Source: G963663775 sp963663775 (GTDB lineage Bacteria > Bacillota > Clostridia > Oscillospirales > Butyricicoccaceae). Taken from it: DNA of 64,000 bases. Within the stretch, counting starts at the first letter, position 1. Every line of letters starts with the position of its first letter. Shown piece after piece: positions 27,041 through 35,124 of this stretch. The notes under the pieces were generated by a model. It worked only from the letters and a program-made list of their open reading frames with translations. It did no database searches and was not told the DNA's origin. Both the position numbers and the translations under genes were made by a program. Location: positions 62,001 to 126,000 of the forward strand of contig OY760624.1 in NCBI GenBank assembly GCA_963663775.1, in the 5' to 3' direction.

Positions 27041-27255
27041 ATGTTTGCAAACATCGATGCAGAGAGAGCACGAAAAAAATAACGCAAGGACAATTAGCGC
27101 AACTGCTTGGAGTTTCTCGCGGTACATTTCAAAATTGGATGAATGGACGGCCAGAGATACCAGTATCGGCACTAATTAAAATGGCGGATTATTTTGGGGT
27201 AGGTACAGATTATCTGCTAGGAAGAGATTCCCTGCCGAGCCGTCGAGCGGAATAA
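27041..27255 (+). pseudogene. XRE-family (Cro-like) regulator with A7 frameshift
   Basis: ATG 27041 follows GGAGG and reads MFANIDAERARKK to a stop just after the A7 run at 27073-27079. With one more A the frame continues ITQGQLAQLLGVSRGTFQNW, then MNGRPEIPVSALIKMADYF and GVGTDYLLGRDS to the stop at 27253, a normal 72-residue Cro-like protein. The gap could be true loss, slippage-based phase variation or a sequencing error. Confidence 0.75.
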
Positions 27256-27378
27256 GTAAGGAGCATTCCTGTAAGGGGTAAAAACGGGAATTGCAAAAAA
27301 GACAACCTCCGGTTAGGATTGAGAGGATGAAATCTGGCCAGATGAAATCCAAACTCAAAAACAACGGAGGTCGTCAAA

Positions 27379-28659
27379 ATGAATTTTACCCAGAATGAGA
27401 AGATAAGTCAAGTTACAACAGAAACAATCGTCATCGGTGTGGACATCGGAAGCGAAACGCATTATGCCAGAGCATTTAACTGGCGAGGCGTGGAGCTTGG
27501 TCGTGTGTTTCGTTTCGCAAACAACGGAGAAGGATTTGGACAGTTTCAGGCATGGATCAAAAGCTTGTCTGGAGAGACCGCACAGAGCAACATTATGGTA
27601 GGCGCGGAGCCCACAGGGCATTACTGGTTTAGCTTAGCGTCATACCTCAAGGATCAAGGCATCCGGCTCGTACTGGTCAATCCATACCACGTTAAGCAAT
27701 GCAAGGAACTGGACGACAATCATCCGAGCAAGACGGACAGCAAAGACCTCAAAACCATCGCCAAGCTGGTCATCGACGGTAGATACAACATTCCATATAT
27801 TCCGGAAGGCGTGTACGCGGAACTGCGTATCGCGATGAACTGCCGTGAGCGAATCGTCCGGGAACTGGTGGCAATTCAGAACCGGATCGAGCGGTGGCTC
27901 AAGATTTACTTTCCTGAATATCACGAGGTATTTGGAGATTTCAAAGCACAGAGCAGCCTGCTGGTGCTGGACAATACGCCATTACCAGCAGATGTCGTTC
28001 GAGCAGAAGCAGAGGGAATCAACCAGCTATGGCGTAAAAACAAGCTGCGGGCCGTTGGAATGAAAAGAGCACAGACTCTGTATGAAACGGCAAAACACAG
28101 CATGGGCTGCACCGAAGGCAGCACCGCTGCTCGCATGGAGATTTGGTTGCTTCTGGAGGACTATCATGCCAAGCATACGCAATATGACAGCGTTATGGCT
28201 CTTGTAGAAGAGCTTTGCACGCAAATTCCATCCGTACCGAAACTGCTCGAAATTAAGGGCGTCGGATTGCTGACGATTGCCGGTTTCTTTGCCGAGGTTG
28301 GAGATTTGGGACGTTTCCAGTCTCCAAAACAGATTCAAAAACTGGCTGGACTCGCAATCCGTGAAAACAGTTCCGGTAAACACCGGGGACAAAGTGGGAT
28401 CAGCAAACGTGGCAGGCATCAGCTGCGGGCACTACTGTTCCGAGCCATTCTGCCCGTGGTCGCTACAAATCAAGAATTCGGAGAAATCCACAGCTATTAC
28501 ACGAGCCGCAAAGAGAATCCGCTGAAGAAAAAACAATCGCTCATTGCGCTATGCTGCAAGTTAATTCGGGTGTTTTTCGCCCTTGCAACCAAAGATGAGG
28601 ACTATGATCCGGTACGGTTGCTAGGTGACATCCGCCGTCCTGCAGCAATGGCGGCTTAA
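27379..28659 (+). CDS. IS110-family transposase (DEDD), copy B
   Basis: 426 residues with the same DEDD and Transposase_20 motifs as copy A; about a dozen or more residue differences (for example LKDQGIRL, DSKDLKTIAKL, EIKGVGLLTIAG). Uninterrupted and probably active. CGGAGG lies 9 bases before ATG 27379. Confidence 0.95.
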   Translation: MNFTQNEKISQVTTETIVIGVDIGSETHYARAFNWRGVELGRVFRFANNGEGFGQFQAWIKSLSGETAQSNIMVGAEPTGHYWFSLASYLKDQGIRLVLVNPYHVKQCKELDDNHPSKTDSKDLKTIAKLVIDGRYNIPYIPEGVYAELRIAMNCRERIVRELVAIQNRIERWLKIYFPEYHEVFGDFKAQSSLLVLDNTPLPADVVRAEAEGINQLWRKNKLRAVGMKRAQTLYETAKHSMGCTEGSTAARMEIWLLLEDYHAKHTQYDSVMALVEELCTQIPSVPKLLEIKGVGLLTIAGFFAEVGDLGRFQSPKQIQKLAGLAIRENSSGKHRGQSGISKRGRHQLRALLFRAILPVVATNQEFGEIHSYYTSRKENPLKKKQSLIALCCKLIRVFFALATKDEDYDPVRLLGDIRRPAAMAA

Positions 28660-29044
28660 GAGCAACATCACACAAGACCTCGCTGGAAGCGTCACAGCTG
28701 GATCGGGTAGCAAGGCAATCCAAAGACAAAAGAGCAGGTAGTCAGTCAAAATTTCACCATCAGAGCATAGACTCGGCAAAGGAGCATCGCTGACACCCAT
28801 CTGCGGGCAGGCAGGACGAAGGAATTTAGGGCAATGACCCTGTTAGACATGGGAGGTTTGCCGCCGCAGGAATAGTGGGTTACCATGGCCAAAATATTGC
28901 GAAAACAAACGACGCTTTGATTGTCATGCCCATTTTTCCTGATTTGGCGCACTGGATGCAGTGCTGCTTCGCAATCGCTCTTTTGAAATTGGCGTAATTC
29001 TATGAAAACAAGAGATATTTGAAGAAAAACGTATTTTATTATAG
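28660..29044 (+). ncRNA. Candidate bridge (seek) RNA region of IS110, 3' noncoding end
   Basis: A 385-bp noncoding end conserved in all three copies and kept whole in the deletion derivative. It contains AAAGGAGCAT (28778-28787), equal to the target-left/element-left junction, and GGGAGGT (28851-28857), equal to the element-right/target-right junction. IS110-family elements are known to encode such guide RNAs in a noncoding end. RNA boundaries and fold are not determined. Confidence 0.45.
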
Positions 29045-29058
29045 GGAGGTTGTGGGTG

Positions 29059-29235
29059 ATGCAAAATTACAGTATTCGTATCAGCGTACCAGACGGAGAG
29101 GTCAAGCGCATTCTTGATGAACTTACGAAAGCGCAGGAAACAATCTATAAGTGCTACAACAAGCTTCAAGAACTTGGCGTTGTAACAATTTCAGAAGCGG
29201 CGGGAAAACAACTCGCCGCCGGAGAATTCGCATAA
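29059..29235 (+). CDS. Small phage-type protein (58 residues)
   Basis: ATG 29059, with GGAGG 9 bases upstream at the IS110 junction, reads MQNYSIRISVPDGEVKRILD and on to TISEAAGKQLAAGEFA. The composition suggests a soluble helical protein; family not recognised. Without IS110 copy B it would directly follow the Cro-like gene, which ends at 27255, so it is probably the next early phage gene. Confidence 0.6.
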   Translation: MQNYSIRISVPDGEVKRILDELTKAQETIYKCYNKLQELGVVTISEAAGKQLAAGEFA

Positions 29236-29281
29236 TTTTGTACAAGTATGTTTGCATAAAGTACAGTAAAGGGGTGATTTT

Positions 29282-29476
29282 ATGCCAAGAAAAAATATGT
29301 CAATTAAGCCCGGACAACACATCATTCCAAATCTAACGCATGAAGAACGTGCAAGAAGAATGGAAAATTTCTTCGACATCTTATCAAGAACAACAGGCGT
29401 TAAAGGATATGTTGGATGTAAGGCAAATTCGGAAGAAAATAGTGTGGAAATCTTCATTGATAAAAGCAAGCAGTGA
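29282..29476 (+). CDS. Small hypothetical protein (64 residues)
   Basis: ATG 29282 follows AAAGGGGTG and reads MPRKNMSIKPGQHIIPNLTH, ending VEIFIDKSKQ. No recognised domain. It sits 46 bases after the previous gene in a run of small plus-strand phage-type genes, with matching ribosome sites. Confidence 0.6.
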   Translation: MPRKNMSIKPGQHIIPNLTHEERARRMENFFDILSRTTGVKGYVGCKANSEENSVEIFIDKSKQ

Positions 29477-29543
29477 GTATTTTTTTATCATGGGGCATAT
29501 CGCCCCTGCTACCACACAGGACAAGCGGAAAGGATACGATTTT

Positions 29544-29615
29544 ATGAAAAATCCAGTGAAGCAAGAGCATTGCAAGGACTGCGTGCTGTATCAAGCTGCG
29601 GATTGCGATACTTAA
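29544..29615 (+). CDS. 23-residue cysteine-rich peptide
   Basis: ATG 29544 follows GGAAAGG. The peptide MKNPVKQEHCKDCVLYQAAD then CDT has CxxC and a third Cys, like a tiny metal-binding knuckle. Very short, but position and ribosome site support it. Confidence 0.4.
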   Translation: MKNPVKQEHCKDCVLYQAADCDT

Positions 29616-29636
29616 CGCAGGGGGGAAAGGTTACAT

Positions 29637-29813
29637 ATGCCAATCAATAGATTTTTGTGCGTGTCGTGCATGAAAGCACTGCAAGAAACGCACGATACCA
29701 AGCCGGTCGGCGGGAAGAGCGAGAAAATCACCTGTTGGAAATGCGGACGCCGCCGATACGGAACAAAATATGCGGTTTCACGGAAAAGCACAGCAGGCAA
29801 AAAGGAGCGGTAG
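29637..29813 (+). CDS. Small zinc-ribbon-like phage protein (58 residues)
   Basis: ATG 29637 follows GGGGGAAAGG. FLCVSCMKAL and ITCWKCGRRRYG give two CxxC pairs, followed by a basic tail (KKER). It is likely a single zinc ribbon binding nucleic acid; the specific role is unknown. The ribosome site of the next gene lies at its 3' end. Confidence 0.6.
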   Translation: MPINRFLCVSCMKALQETHDTKPVGGKSEKITCWKCGRRRYGTKYAVSRKSTAGKKER

Positions 29814-29815
29814 CA

Positions 29816-29956
29816 GTGAGAAATCCAGCAGAGGGCAGACGGATGTATCGACGCTATAACGTGGAAGCTGCGTCAATGGAATCCAGAAAAAAGCAACGCT
29901 TGGCACAGAGCAAGGAAAGCGATGCTGCGCCGCAGTGGATTGTCAATTCGTTTGCC
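29816..29956 (+). pseudogene. Small phage gene truncated by IS30 debris
   Basis: GTG 29816, with AAGGAG 10 bases upstream, starts MRNPAEGRRMYRRYNVEAAS and on to about residue 46. Then the frame enters IS30 sequence read out of phase. The original C-terminus is lost. Family not recognised. Confidence 0.45.
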
Positions 29957-30192
29957 ACATACCAAAAGAAAAAAGCCGCTACTATCATCCGTATGCCTCT
30001 TGCGAGCGTGGCTTCAATGAGAACCAGAACAAAATGCTTAGACGCCACTTTCCCAAAGGAACAAGCTTTGAAAATGTGACAGATGCAGCCATAGCCAAAG
30101 CTACGGAATGGGTCAACCATTATCCACGAGAGATATTCGATTTCAGTTCTTCAGAGGAGCGATTTCAGGAGCAAATGGCTGCTCTCACATAA
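29957..30192 (+). pseudogene. IS30-family transposase C-terminal stub
   Basis: The frame reads YYHPYASCERGFNENQNKML then RRHFPKGTSFENVT and on to an end at 30192. ERGxNENxNxxxRxxFPKGT is the IS30 signature with the last catalytic Glu. The rest of the gene and the left end are missing. Confidence 0.82.
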
Positions 30193-30216
30193 GGTGCGAA
30201 TATTTTTCATATTTAA

Positions 30217-31345
30217 GGCAACACCGCACAAAGCTTTCGTGACAAAGGAAAAGATGATAAAATAGACGTATGAATAAACAGATTACGTTGTCGGCGTTCA
30301 CCGACGAATTGGCGCAGACCGCGACGAAGAAAAAAGAATTTCTTGCACAAATTGAGCGGATGATACCGTGGAGTGAATGGATGGGGATGATTCAGCCGCA
30401 CTATTATAAAGGAGAGCGCGGAAACAAGCCCTATGACCTTGAGCGCATGCTGCGGATTTATCTGGTGCAGAATTTATATAGCCTATCGGACATGTCAACC
30501 ATGACAGAGGTGATTGACAGCCGTGCATTTTCAGAGTTTTGCGGCGTGGATTCCAGCAATCAAGTGCCGGACGGAGATACGATAGGTAGATTTCGAGCGC
30601 TTCTGGTAGAACATGATTTGCAGGAAAAGCTATTTGAGCAGGTGGTGCAGCTTCTGTCTGACAAGGGATTGATTCTCAAGAAGGGAACAATTGTAGACTC
30701 TACGATTATTGCTGCACCGTCATCCACTAAAAATCGAGATCGAAAGCGGGATCCTGATGCACATCAAGTAAAAAAAGGAAACGCCTGGTATTTTGGATAC
30801 AAGGCGCATATTGGAGTCGACAAAGAGACCGGACTTACACATCATGTGGAGGTAACCAGCGCAAACGTTCACGATGTAACACAGGTGCCAAAGCTGCTCA
30901 CAGGAGAAGAAACACAAGTCTATGGTGACAGCGGCTATTTGGGTGCGGAGAAGCGCGAGGATGCCATTACCCACAACAAACAAGGCAAGAAAATCAAATA
31001 CAAAACCAACCGCAGGCCGTCTCAAAGCAAAAACCGTCCGACACGCTCTCGTGCGCAGATTAAACGCAGAGAGCATGAAAAGTCTTCTGTTCGGGCAAAA
31101 GTAGAACACGTTTTCGGCGTCATCAAAGGACTGTTTGGATATCGAAAGACGCAATACCGAGGGCTGCGAAAACAGTGTGCCAAACTGAATCTGCTGTTTG
31201 CATTGGCGAACCTGTATCTGGCTGACAAGCGAGGCTTGCTGGCCTAATTTGGGTTGCCCGTGCGGCAGAAAATCAAAACAGATATTCTGTTTTGTGATGC
31301 ACCATGGTGCTCTTGCTGTTATCGCTCTAATTGTACGGTGTTGCC
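30217..31345 (+). mobile_element. IS5-family element, intact copy with TTAA at both ends
   Basis: Terminal repeats GGCAACACCG (30217) and CGGTGTTGCC (ending 31345), flanked by TTAA at 30213-30216 and 31346-31349, give a 1129-bp element. The truncated copy at 18026 shares its right part. Confidence 0.92.
30270..31247 (+). CDS. IS5-family transposase
   Basis: A 325-residue transposase with an N-terminal DUF772/InsH domain (YKGERGNKPYDLERMLRIYL) and a DDE_Tnp_1 domain: VDSTIIAAP, YGDSGYLGAEKRED and RAKVEHVFGVIKGLFGYRK. This is the IS5-group length and layout. ATG 30270 is the first in-frame start after the left repeat; the ribosome site (AAAGGAAAAG) is about 15-20 bases upstream. Confidence 0.94.
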   Translation: MNKQITLSAFTDELAQTATKKKEFLAQIERMIPWSEWMGMIQPHYYKGERGNKPYDLERMLRIYLVQNLYSLSDMSTMTEVIDSRAFSEFCGVDSSNQVPDGDTIGRFRALLVEHDLQEKLFEQVVQLLSDKGLILKKGTIVDSTIIAAPSSTKNRDRKRDPDAHQVKKGNAWYFGYKAHIGVDKETGLTHHVEVTSANVHDVTQVPKLLTGEETQVYGDSGYLGAEKREDAITHNKQGKKIKYKTNRRPSQSKNRPTRSRAQIKRREHEKSSVRAKVEHVFGVIKGLFGYRKTQYRGLRKQCAKLNLLFALANLYLADKRGLLA

Positions 31346-31388
31346 TTAACTATTGACGTTTCCCGCAGCTGTTCTACTGAAAATTCTC

Positions 31389-31418
31389 TTGACAAAACCA
31401 TCATAAACATGCTATTCT
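31389..31418 (+). promoter_or_regulatory. Promoter for tRNA-Leu
   Basis: TTGACA (31389-31394), an 18-base spacer, and TATTCT (31413-31418), 35 bases before the tRNA. Confidence 0.6.
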
Positions 31419-31452
31419 ATATTAGTTATCAATCATTCTTTGGATACATTAT

Positions 31453-31536
31453 GCGGGTATGGCGGAATTGGCAGACGCGCCAGATTTAGGTTCTGGTATC
31501 TCCGATGTGCAGGTTCAAGTCCTGTTACCCGCACCA
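31453..31536 (+). tRNA. tRNA-Leu (anticodon UAG)
   Basis: GCGGGTA (31453-31459) pairs with TACCCGC (31526-31532), then A-CCA is encoded. CCAGA-TTTAGGT-TCTGG gives the anticodon loop with TAG, a long variable arm follows (GTATCTCCGATGTGC), and GGTTCAAGTCC is the T arm. Class II shape confirms leucine. tRNA-Leu genes are common integration sites, and an integrase module follows. Confidence 0.96.
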
Positions 31537-31542
31537 AGCTAA

Positions 31543-31593
31543 AACACCTCGAAATCGTTGTTTATTGCAACTTTTTCGATGTGTTCGTTTTTT
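31543..31593 (+). terminator. Terminator after tRNA-Leu
   Basis: AACACCTCGAAA (31543-31554) pairs with TTTCGATGTGTT (31574-31585) and is followed by CGTTTTTTCT. Confidence 0.75.
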
Positions 31594-31605
31594 CTGACGA
31601 CAAAA

Positions 31606-31650
31606 GCACAAAATAAACAGCCCCCGAAGGAATCATCCTCCGAGGGCTTT
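31606..31650 (-). terminator. Terminator of the excisionase-like gene
   Basis: AGCCCCCGAAGGA...TCCTCCGAGGGCT (about 31619-31648) folds into a hairpin, followed on the minus strand by TGTTTATTTTG. Confidence 0.6.
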
Positions 31651-31754
31651 CTCATATCCGAACGGCACTACGCTACCAATCTCTTCATATTGTTCTGCTC
31701 GATAAACGCCTTGACTTGCCCATACTCCCATCCGCAATCTAGTCTCCCTTCTTC

Positions 31755-31934
31755 TTACGCCAAACGGTTTCCTGTCTTACATTTCGCTTTGAACGCTTCA
31801 AGGTCTTTTTCTTCGATGCGAATAGTCCTCGACCCGATTTTGCAAGCAGGAATCTCGCCTCGCCGAATCATGCGAAGAACCGTAACCGTGCAAACGCCAA
31901 GAATTTCCACAGCTTCCTTCGGGCTGTAAACCAT
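31755..31934 (-). CDS. Excisionase-type helix-turn-helix protein
   Basis: 59 residues: MVYSPKEAVEILGVCTVTVL then RMIRRGEIPACKIGSRTIRI, the winged MerR/excisionase fold of the HTH_17 type. ATG 31934 is chosen because GGAGGG lies 6 bases upstream. Such proteins bend DNA at att sites and help tyrosine integrases excise; the integrase at 33672 is the likely partner. Confidence 0.82.
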   Translation of the reverse strand: MVYSPKEAVEILGVCTVTVLRMIRRGEIPACKIGSRTIRIEEKDLEAFKAKCKTGNRLA

Positions 31935-32239
31935 GTTGTACCCTCCAATCCACACAAATTTACACAATCCACACAATCGGAAATTGTGCATTGATACAAT
32001 CATTGTGTACTATCGAAAACAACAGTGGACAAAAGAGAACAAAAGGTGTACTATATGAGTGTTGAGTTCGCATATGTACGCAAATCCTTTTTTTGCTCTT
32101 TTGAATTACTCGAAAGTTCTTTTAAGTAAGTTTTTATTTCTATGTGTCTATAATAATGTTTTTGCTTACTTTTTGCAATAGGAAATGCGTACTTTTGATA
32201 ACTTTATTGTTTGTGCACATTTGTAAAGGGGAATGCTCT

Positions 32240-32596
32240 GTGTTTTTTGATGTTTTCAACAGTTTATGCGCCGAGAAAGGTATATCTGCTTCTCGCGCAC
32301 TTTTAGATTTGGGGATGGGGAAAAGCAGCATTACCCGATGGAAGAATGGCGGGGAACCATCGAATTCTACCAAAAAGAAAATTGCGGACTATTTTGAGGT
32401 TCCTGTTTCAAAACTTATGTCAGGTGAAGAACCCGAAAAAGAAAAAACGCCCACTGAAAAATCAGAGGACGTAACGTTTGATGATTTCACTTATGCTATG
32501 TATAACGAAAGCAAAGAACTTAGCGAAGAGAGCAAACAGAAGCTGCTTGAAATGGCTAGGTTCTTTAAAGAATACCAAGACAAGGAAAAGGGGTGA
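32240..32596 (+). CDS. XRE-family repressor of the integrative module
   Basis: GTG 32240 follows AAAGGGG and opens 118 residues with a Cro/C1 HTH (VFNSLCAEKGISASRALLDL; GKSSITRWKNGGEPS; KKKIADYFEVPVSKLMSG) and an acidic linker and tail. It precedes an ImmA/IrrE-type protease by 6 bases, the classic ImmR-ImmA pairing in which the protease cleaves the repressor to derepress excision. Confidence 0.83.
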   Translation: MFFDVFNSLCAEKGISASRALLDLGMGKSSITRWKNGGEPSNSTKKKIADYFEVPVSKLMSGEEPEKEKTPTEKSEDVTFDDFTYAMYNESKELSEESKQKLLEMARFFKEYQDKEKG

Positions 32597-32602
32597 CTGC
32601 TT

Positions 32603-33027
32603 ATGAACAATATTGCATCGGTGTATGAGGATTTAAGTTTATCAAGTACACCAATTTTTCCACGTGAAATTGGAAAAGAAAAAGCAACAACAATTGGAAT
32701 GAACAATCGATTTGCGATATTTATTGATGAATACGCAATCCAATCAACAGTAGAATACAACTGTGTCATTGCCCACGAAGCAGGGCATGCAATGACTGGA
32801 ACAACCCATCAGGTTTGCAGTCCTCTTGACTTGATTTCACGTCATGAATACAGGGCAGACAAATGGGCAATACAAAAACTTATACCTATAGGCCTATAGG
32901 CGAATTAAAATTTGCATTCCACAGAGGGTATACAGAAATTTGGGATTTGACAGAATACTTTGAGGTTATAGAAGATTTCATGAAGAAAGCAATTGTACTC
33001 TATCGAGATAGGCTATGTATTCTGTGA
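32603..33027 (+). pseudogene. ImmA/IrrE-type metallopeptidase frameshifted by an 8-bp duplication
   Basis: ATG 32603 opens a metallopeptidase with IAHEAGHAM (HExxH-type zinc site) and SRHEYRADKWAIQKL. The palindrome CCTATAGG is present twice in tandem (32885-32892, 32893-32900), which shifts the frame to a stop at 32899. Removing one copy restores IPIGELKFAFHRGYTEIWDL, then TEYFEVIEDFMKKAI to a stop at 33027, the family's normal end. The zinc site is before the break, but the C-terminal domain is lost. Confidence 0.83.
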
Positions 33028-33205
33028 ATCCCCCATTTAAAACCTAGTAAACCCATATATTTTAATTTCTGCAATAAAAAGAAGGAACCCTGCCAGTAGT
33101 GCGAATACTGACAGGGAGCAAAGACAAGAAAGCGTTTAGGGAACACCTTCCAAATAATATTATACATTATTGGATGATATTATCAATCTTTGGGAGGGTA
33201 AAATA

Positions 33206-33538
33206 ATGGAAAACACAATCACGCAAACAGAAAAGGTTTCGTCTTATTTTGATGGGGGCTTGTTGCAGCTAATCGGATGGAATCTTCTTGGATGGCTTAT
33301 CACGACAGTTACATTTGGCATCTGCTATCCTTGGGCATTCTGCATGGTATACGGCTGGGAAGCAAACCACACTGTCGTAAACGGCCATCGCTTGCGATTC
33401 AACGGAACTGCTGTTCAGTTATTCGGCAACTGGATAAAGTGGTTCCTGCTTACGCTGGTTACACTTGGCATATATGTTTTCTGGCTCAGTATTGCTTTGA
33501 AGAAGTGGAAAGCAAAGCACACCGAGTTTGCAGACTAA
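33206..33538 (+). CDS. Small membrane protein (DUF898/YjgN-like)
   Basis: ATG 33206 follows GGGAGGG and opens 110 residues. SSYFDGGLLQLIGWNLLGWL, a second membrane helix (FGICYPWAFCMVYGW), RLRFNGTAVQLFGNWIKWFL and LGIYVFWLSIALKKW show two to four membrane segments. The pattern resembles the DUF898/YjgN-like group; the role is unknown. It is common as cargo next to integrases of small elements. Confidence 0.65.
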   Translation: MENTITQTEKVSSYFDGGLLQLIGWNLLGWLITTVTFGICYPWAFCMVYGWEANHTVVNGHRLRFNGTAVQLFGNWIKWFLLTLVTLGIYVFWLSIALKKWKAKHTEFAD

Positions 33539-33594
33539 TGCATAAATAGAAAAACCCCGCCCTCCTGTTGGCGCAGGAAAGCGGGATCACCTCT

Positions 33595-33671
33595 AAAGGT
33601 ACTGAAATTTCACCACAAACTCAGTACCTTTACTATACCATACTCAAAATGGAAAGTAAAGGAGTCTCACC
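33595..33671 (+). promoter_or_regulatory. Integrase 5' leader shared with the serine recombinase at 21265
   Basis: Hairpin AAAGGTACTGA (33595-33605) with TCAGTACCTTT (33621-33631), then ACTATACCATACTCAAAATG, GTAAAGGAG and ACC-ATG. The same series precedes the unrelated serine recombinase. On the opposite strand TTTACT and TATAGT are 17 apart. Confidence 0.55.
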
Positions 33672-34705
33672 ATGGCAAAAAACCAAAATACTACGTTAGA
33701 GCAGACGGACTGCACGAAGCAATCCGCATCATCAACGGCAAGCGCAAAGCTTTCAGAGGAAAGACAGATGCCGAGGTAGAACGCAAGATGCTTGCCTACC
33801 AAGGCGAGGTCGAGAGAGGACGGCTGTTCCAAGAGATTGCAGAAGAGTGGCAGGACGAACACTTCCCTACTCTTGCGCCGAATACGCTGAAGGGTTATCG
33901 ACCTGCACTCGCACGGTGCATCGATGCGTTCGGCAAGAAACCCGTAAAAGAAATCAAGGCACCAGACATCAAGAAATTTATTATGCTTTTTTCGCGTGGT
34001 GGTCGGAGCAAGAAAACCGTCACAAACCAGCTGCTGATAACAAACCTTGTTTTCTCGTATGCTGTTGAATGCGGGGATATTGAATACAACCCCTGCACAT
34101 CCGTCAAGCCGCCTAAGAACCTCAACAAGACACACAGAGAAGCGGCCAGCAAAGAAGATGAAGAAACGGTAAAGCAATCATACGACATCTGGCTACTGCC
34201 ATATCTAGTCCTGTACACAGGACTTAGAAAAGGTGAAGCACTTGCGCTGCAAGGCAAAGACATCCACGAAGCGGAAGGATATATCGACGTTATTAAAAGC
34301 GTGTATCACATCAGCAACAAGCCATATATCAAAACGCCAAAGACAGAAGCCGGTATACGCACTGCGCCGATCTTGAACCCACTGAAAGGCAAATTGCCGA
34401 AGCTGAAAAAAGAACAATTCCTTTTCTCGGACGATGACGGCAAAACGCCGCTGACAGAAATGCAGTATCTGAAGCACTGGAAAGATTATGTGAAGCAGAC
34501 CGGTATCGAATCCACGGCGCACCAGCTCCGACACAGCTATGCGACCATGCTGTTTGAACTTGGTATCTCTGTAAAGGATGCGCAGGAGCTTCTAGGGCAT
34601 TCCACTGCCGCCATGACACAGGATGTATATACCCATTTGAGAACGGAGCATAAGGCAAAAATCATCGATGAAATCAATAACGCTATCAATACCCACGACC
34701 CTTGA
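33672..34705 (+). pseudogene. Tyrosine integrase with A6 frameshift at codon 3
   Basis: ATG 33672 follows AAAGGAG but the frame fails after the A6 run at 33677-33682. With one more A it reads KKPKYYVRADGLHEAIRIIN, then a SAM-like core-binding domain (FQEIAEEWQDEHFPTLAPNT) and the catalytic domain: TGLRKGEAL (Arg), HQLRHSYATML (His-x-x-Arg) and GHSTAAMTQDVYTHL (Tyr). Without repair, translation could only begin at ATG 33788, losing the arm-binding domain. Likely belongs to the element next to tRNA-Leu. Confidence 0.85.
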
Positions 34706-34859
34706 TTTTACTGTGTAGCTACTGTGTATTTGAATAGGTCAAAACGGGTATAAACGGGTTCAAAAATGACAAGCAGAAAACAGCTTTAAAAATATCATAA
34801 ATTAATTATTATGATTATTTAACGCTATTAAGGCATAATTTTAATACCATAAACAGAAA

Positions 34860-34889
34860 AAGAAGTCCGATTTCTCGAACTTCTTTTTT
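34860..34889 (+). terminator. Rho-independent terminator
   Basis: AAGAAGTCCGA (34860-34870) pairs with TCGAACTTCTT (34875-34885) and a TTTT tail follows. It ends the integrase unit; 34706-34859 is AT-rich with no gene. Confidence 0.75.
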
Positions 34890-35010
34890 GGCAAAGGACA
34901 CGAGTTTGATACAAAATGCACACCCCTTCGGCTTTACCGTTTGTCGGGTGAACACCCTCGTTGTTTCCCGTTTGTTCCGTTTGCCGTGTGAACACGCTCT
35001 TTACGTAGAA
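34890..35010 (+). repeat. Dispersed intergenic repeat, copy 1
   Basis: A 32-base unit at 34890-34921 (GGCAAAGGACACGAGTTTGA and on to ATGCAC) recurs at 63841-63872 with one mismatch. It is followed by degenerate CCGTTTGYYGNGTGAACACCC units at about 34938 and 34976, which also recur at 63590-63950. No gene in this stretch. Confidence 0.75.
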
Positions 35011-35124
35011 AAATAATTTTATGAAAACAATGCAGTTTCAGTATTTTGTCATCCATAAACCAGAGGTCTTACTCCTTGACTTCTGGTAGATTGCACCTGC
35101 CAATTTTGATTTGTATAATAATTA

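Larger units (their letters stand above)
27264..29044 (+). mobile_element. IS110-family element, copy B (1781 bp)
   Basis: GGAG stands at 27260-27263 and 29045-29048. Length equals copies A and C, but the sequence differs at many sites, so this is an older or separately acquired lineage. Head-to-head with copy A. It lies in the ribosome site of the gene at 29059. Confidence 0.93.

Noticed and set aside
28746..28952. A conserved 68-codon frame antisense to the IS110 3' noncoding end, present at every copy
   Set aside because: Its conservation follows from the DNA of the element; there is no ribosome site, and the region is better explained as an RNA-coding end.
33087..33118. Hairpin CCCTGCCAGTA...TACTGACAGGG, considered as a riboswitch
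   Set aside because: A single short stem with a T-rich tail only on the minus strand; no conserved aptamer core seen.
31453..34921. Attachment-site duplicate of the tRNA-Leu 3' end near the integrase
   Set aside because: I compared the tRNA 3' bases with the sequence around 34700-35060 by eye and found no copy, so the element borders stay undefined.
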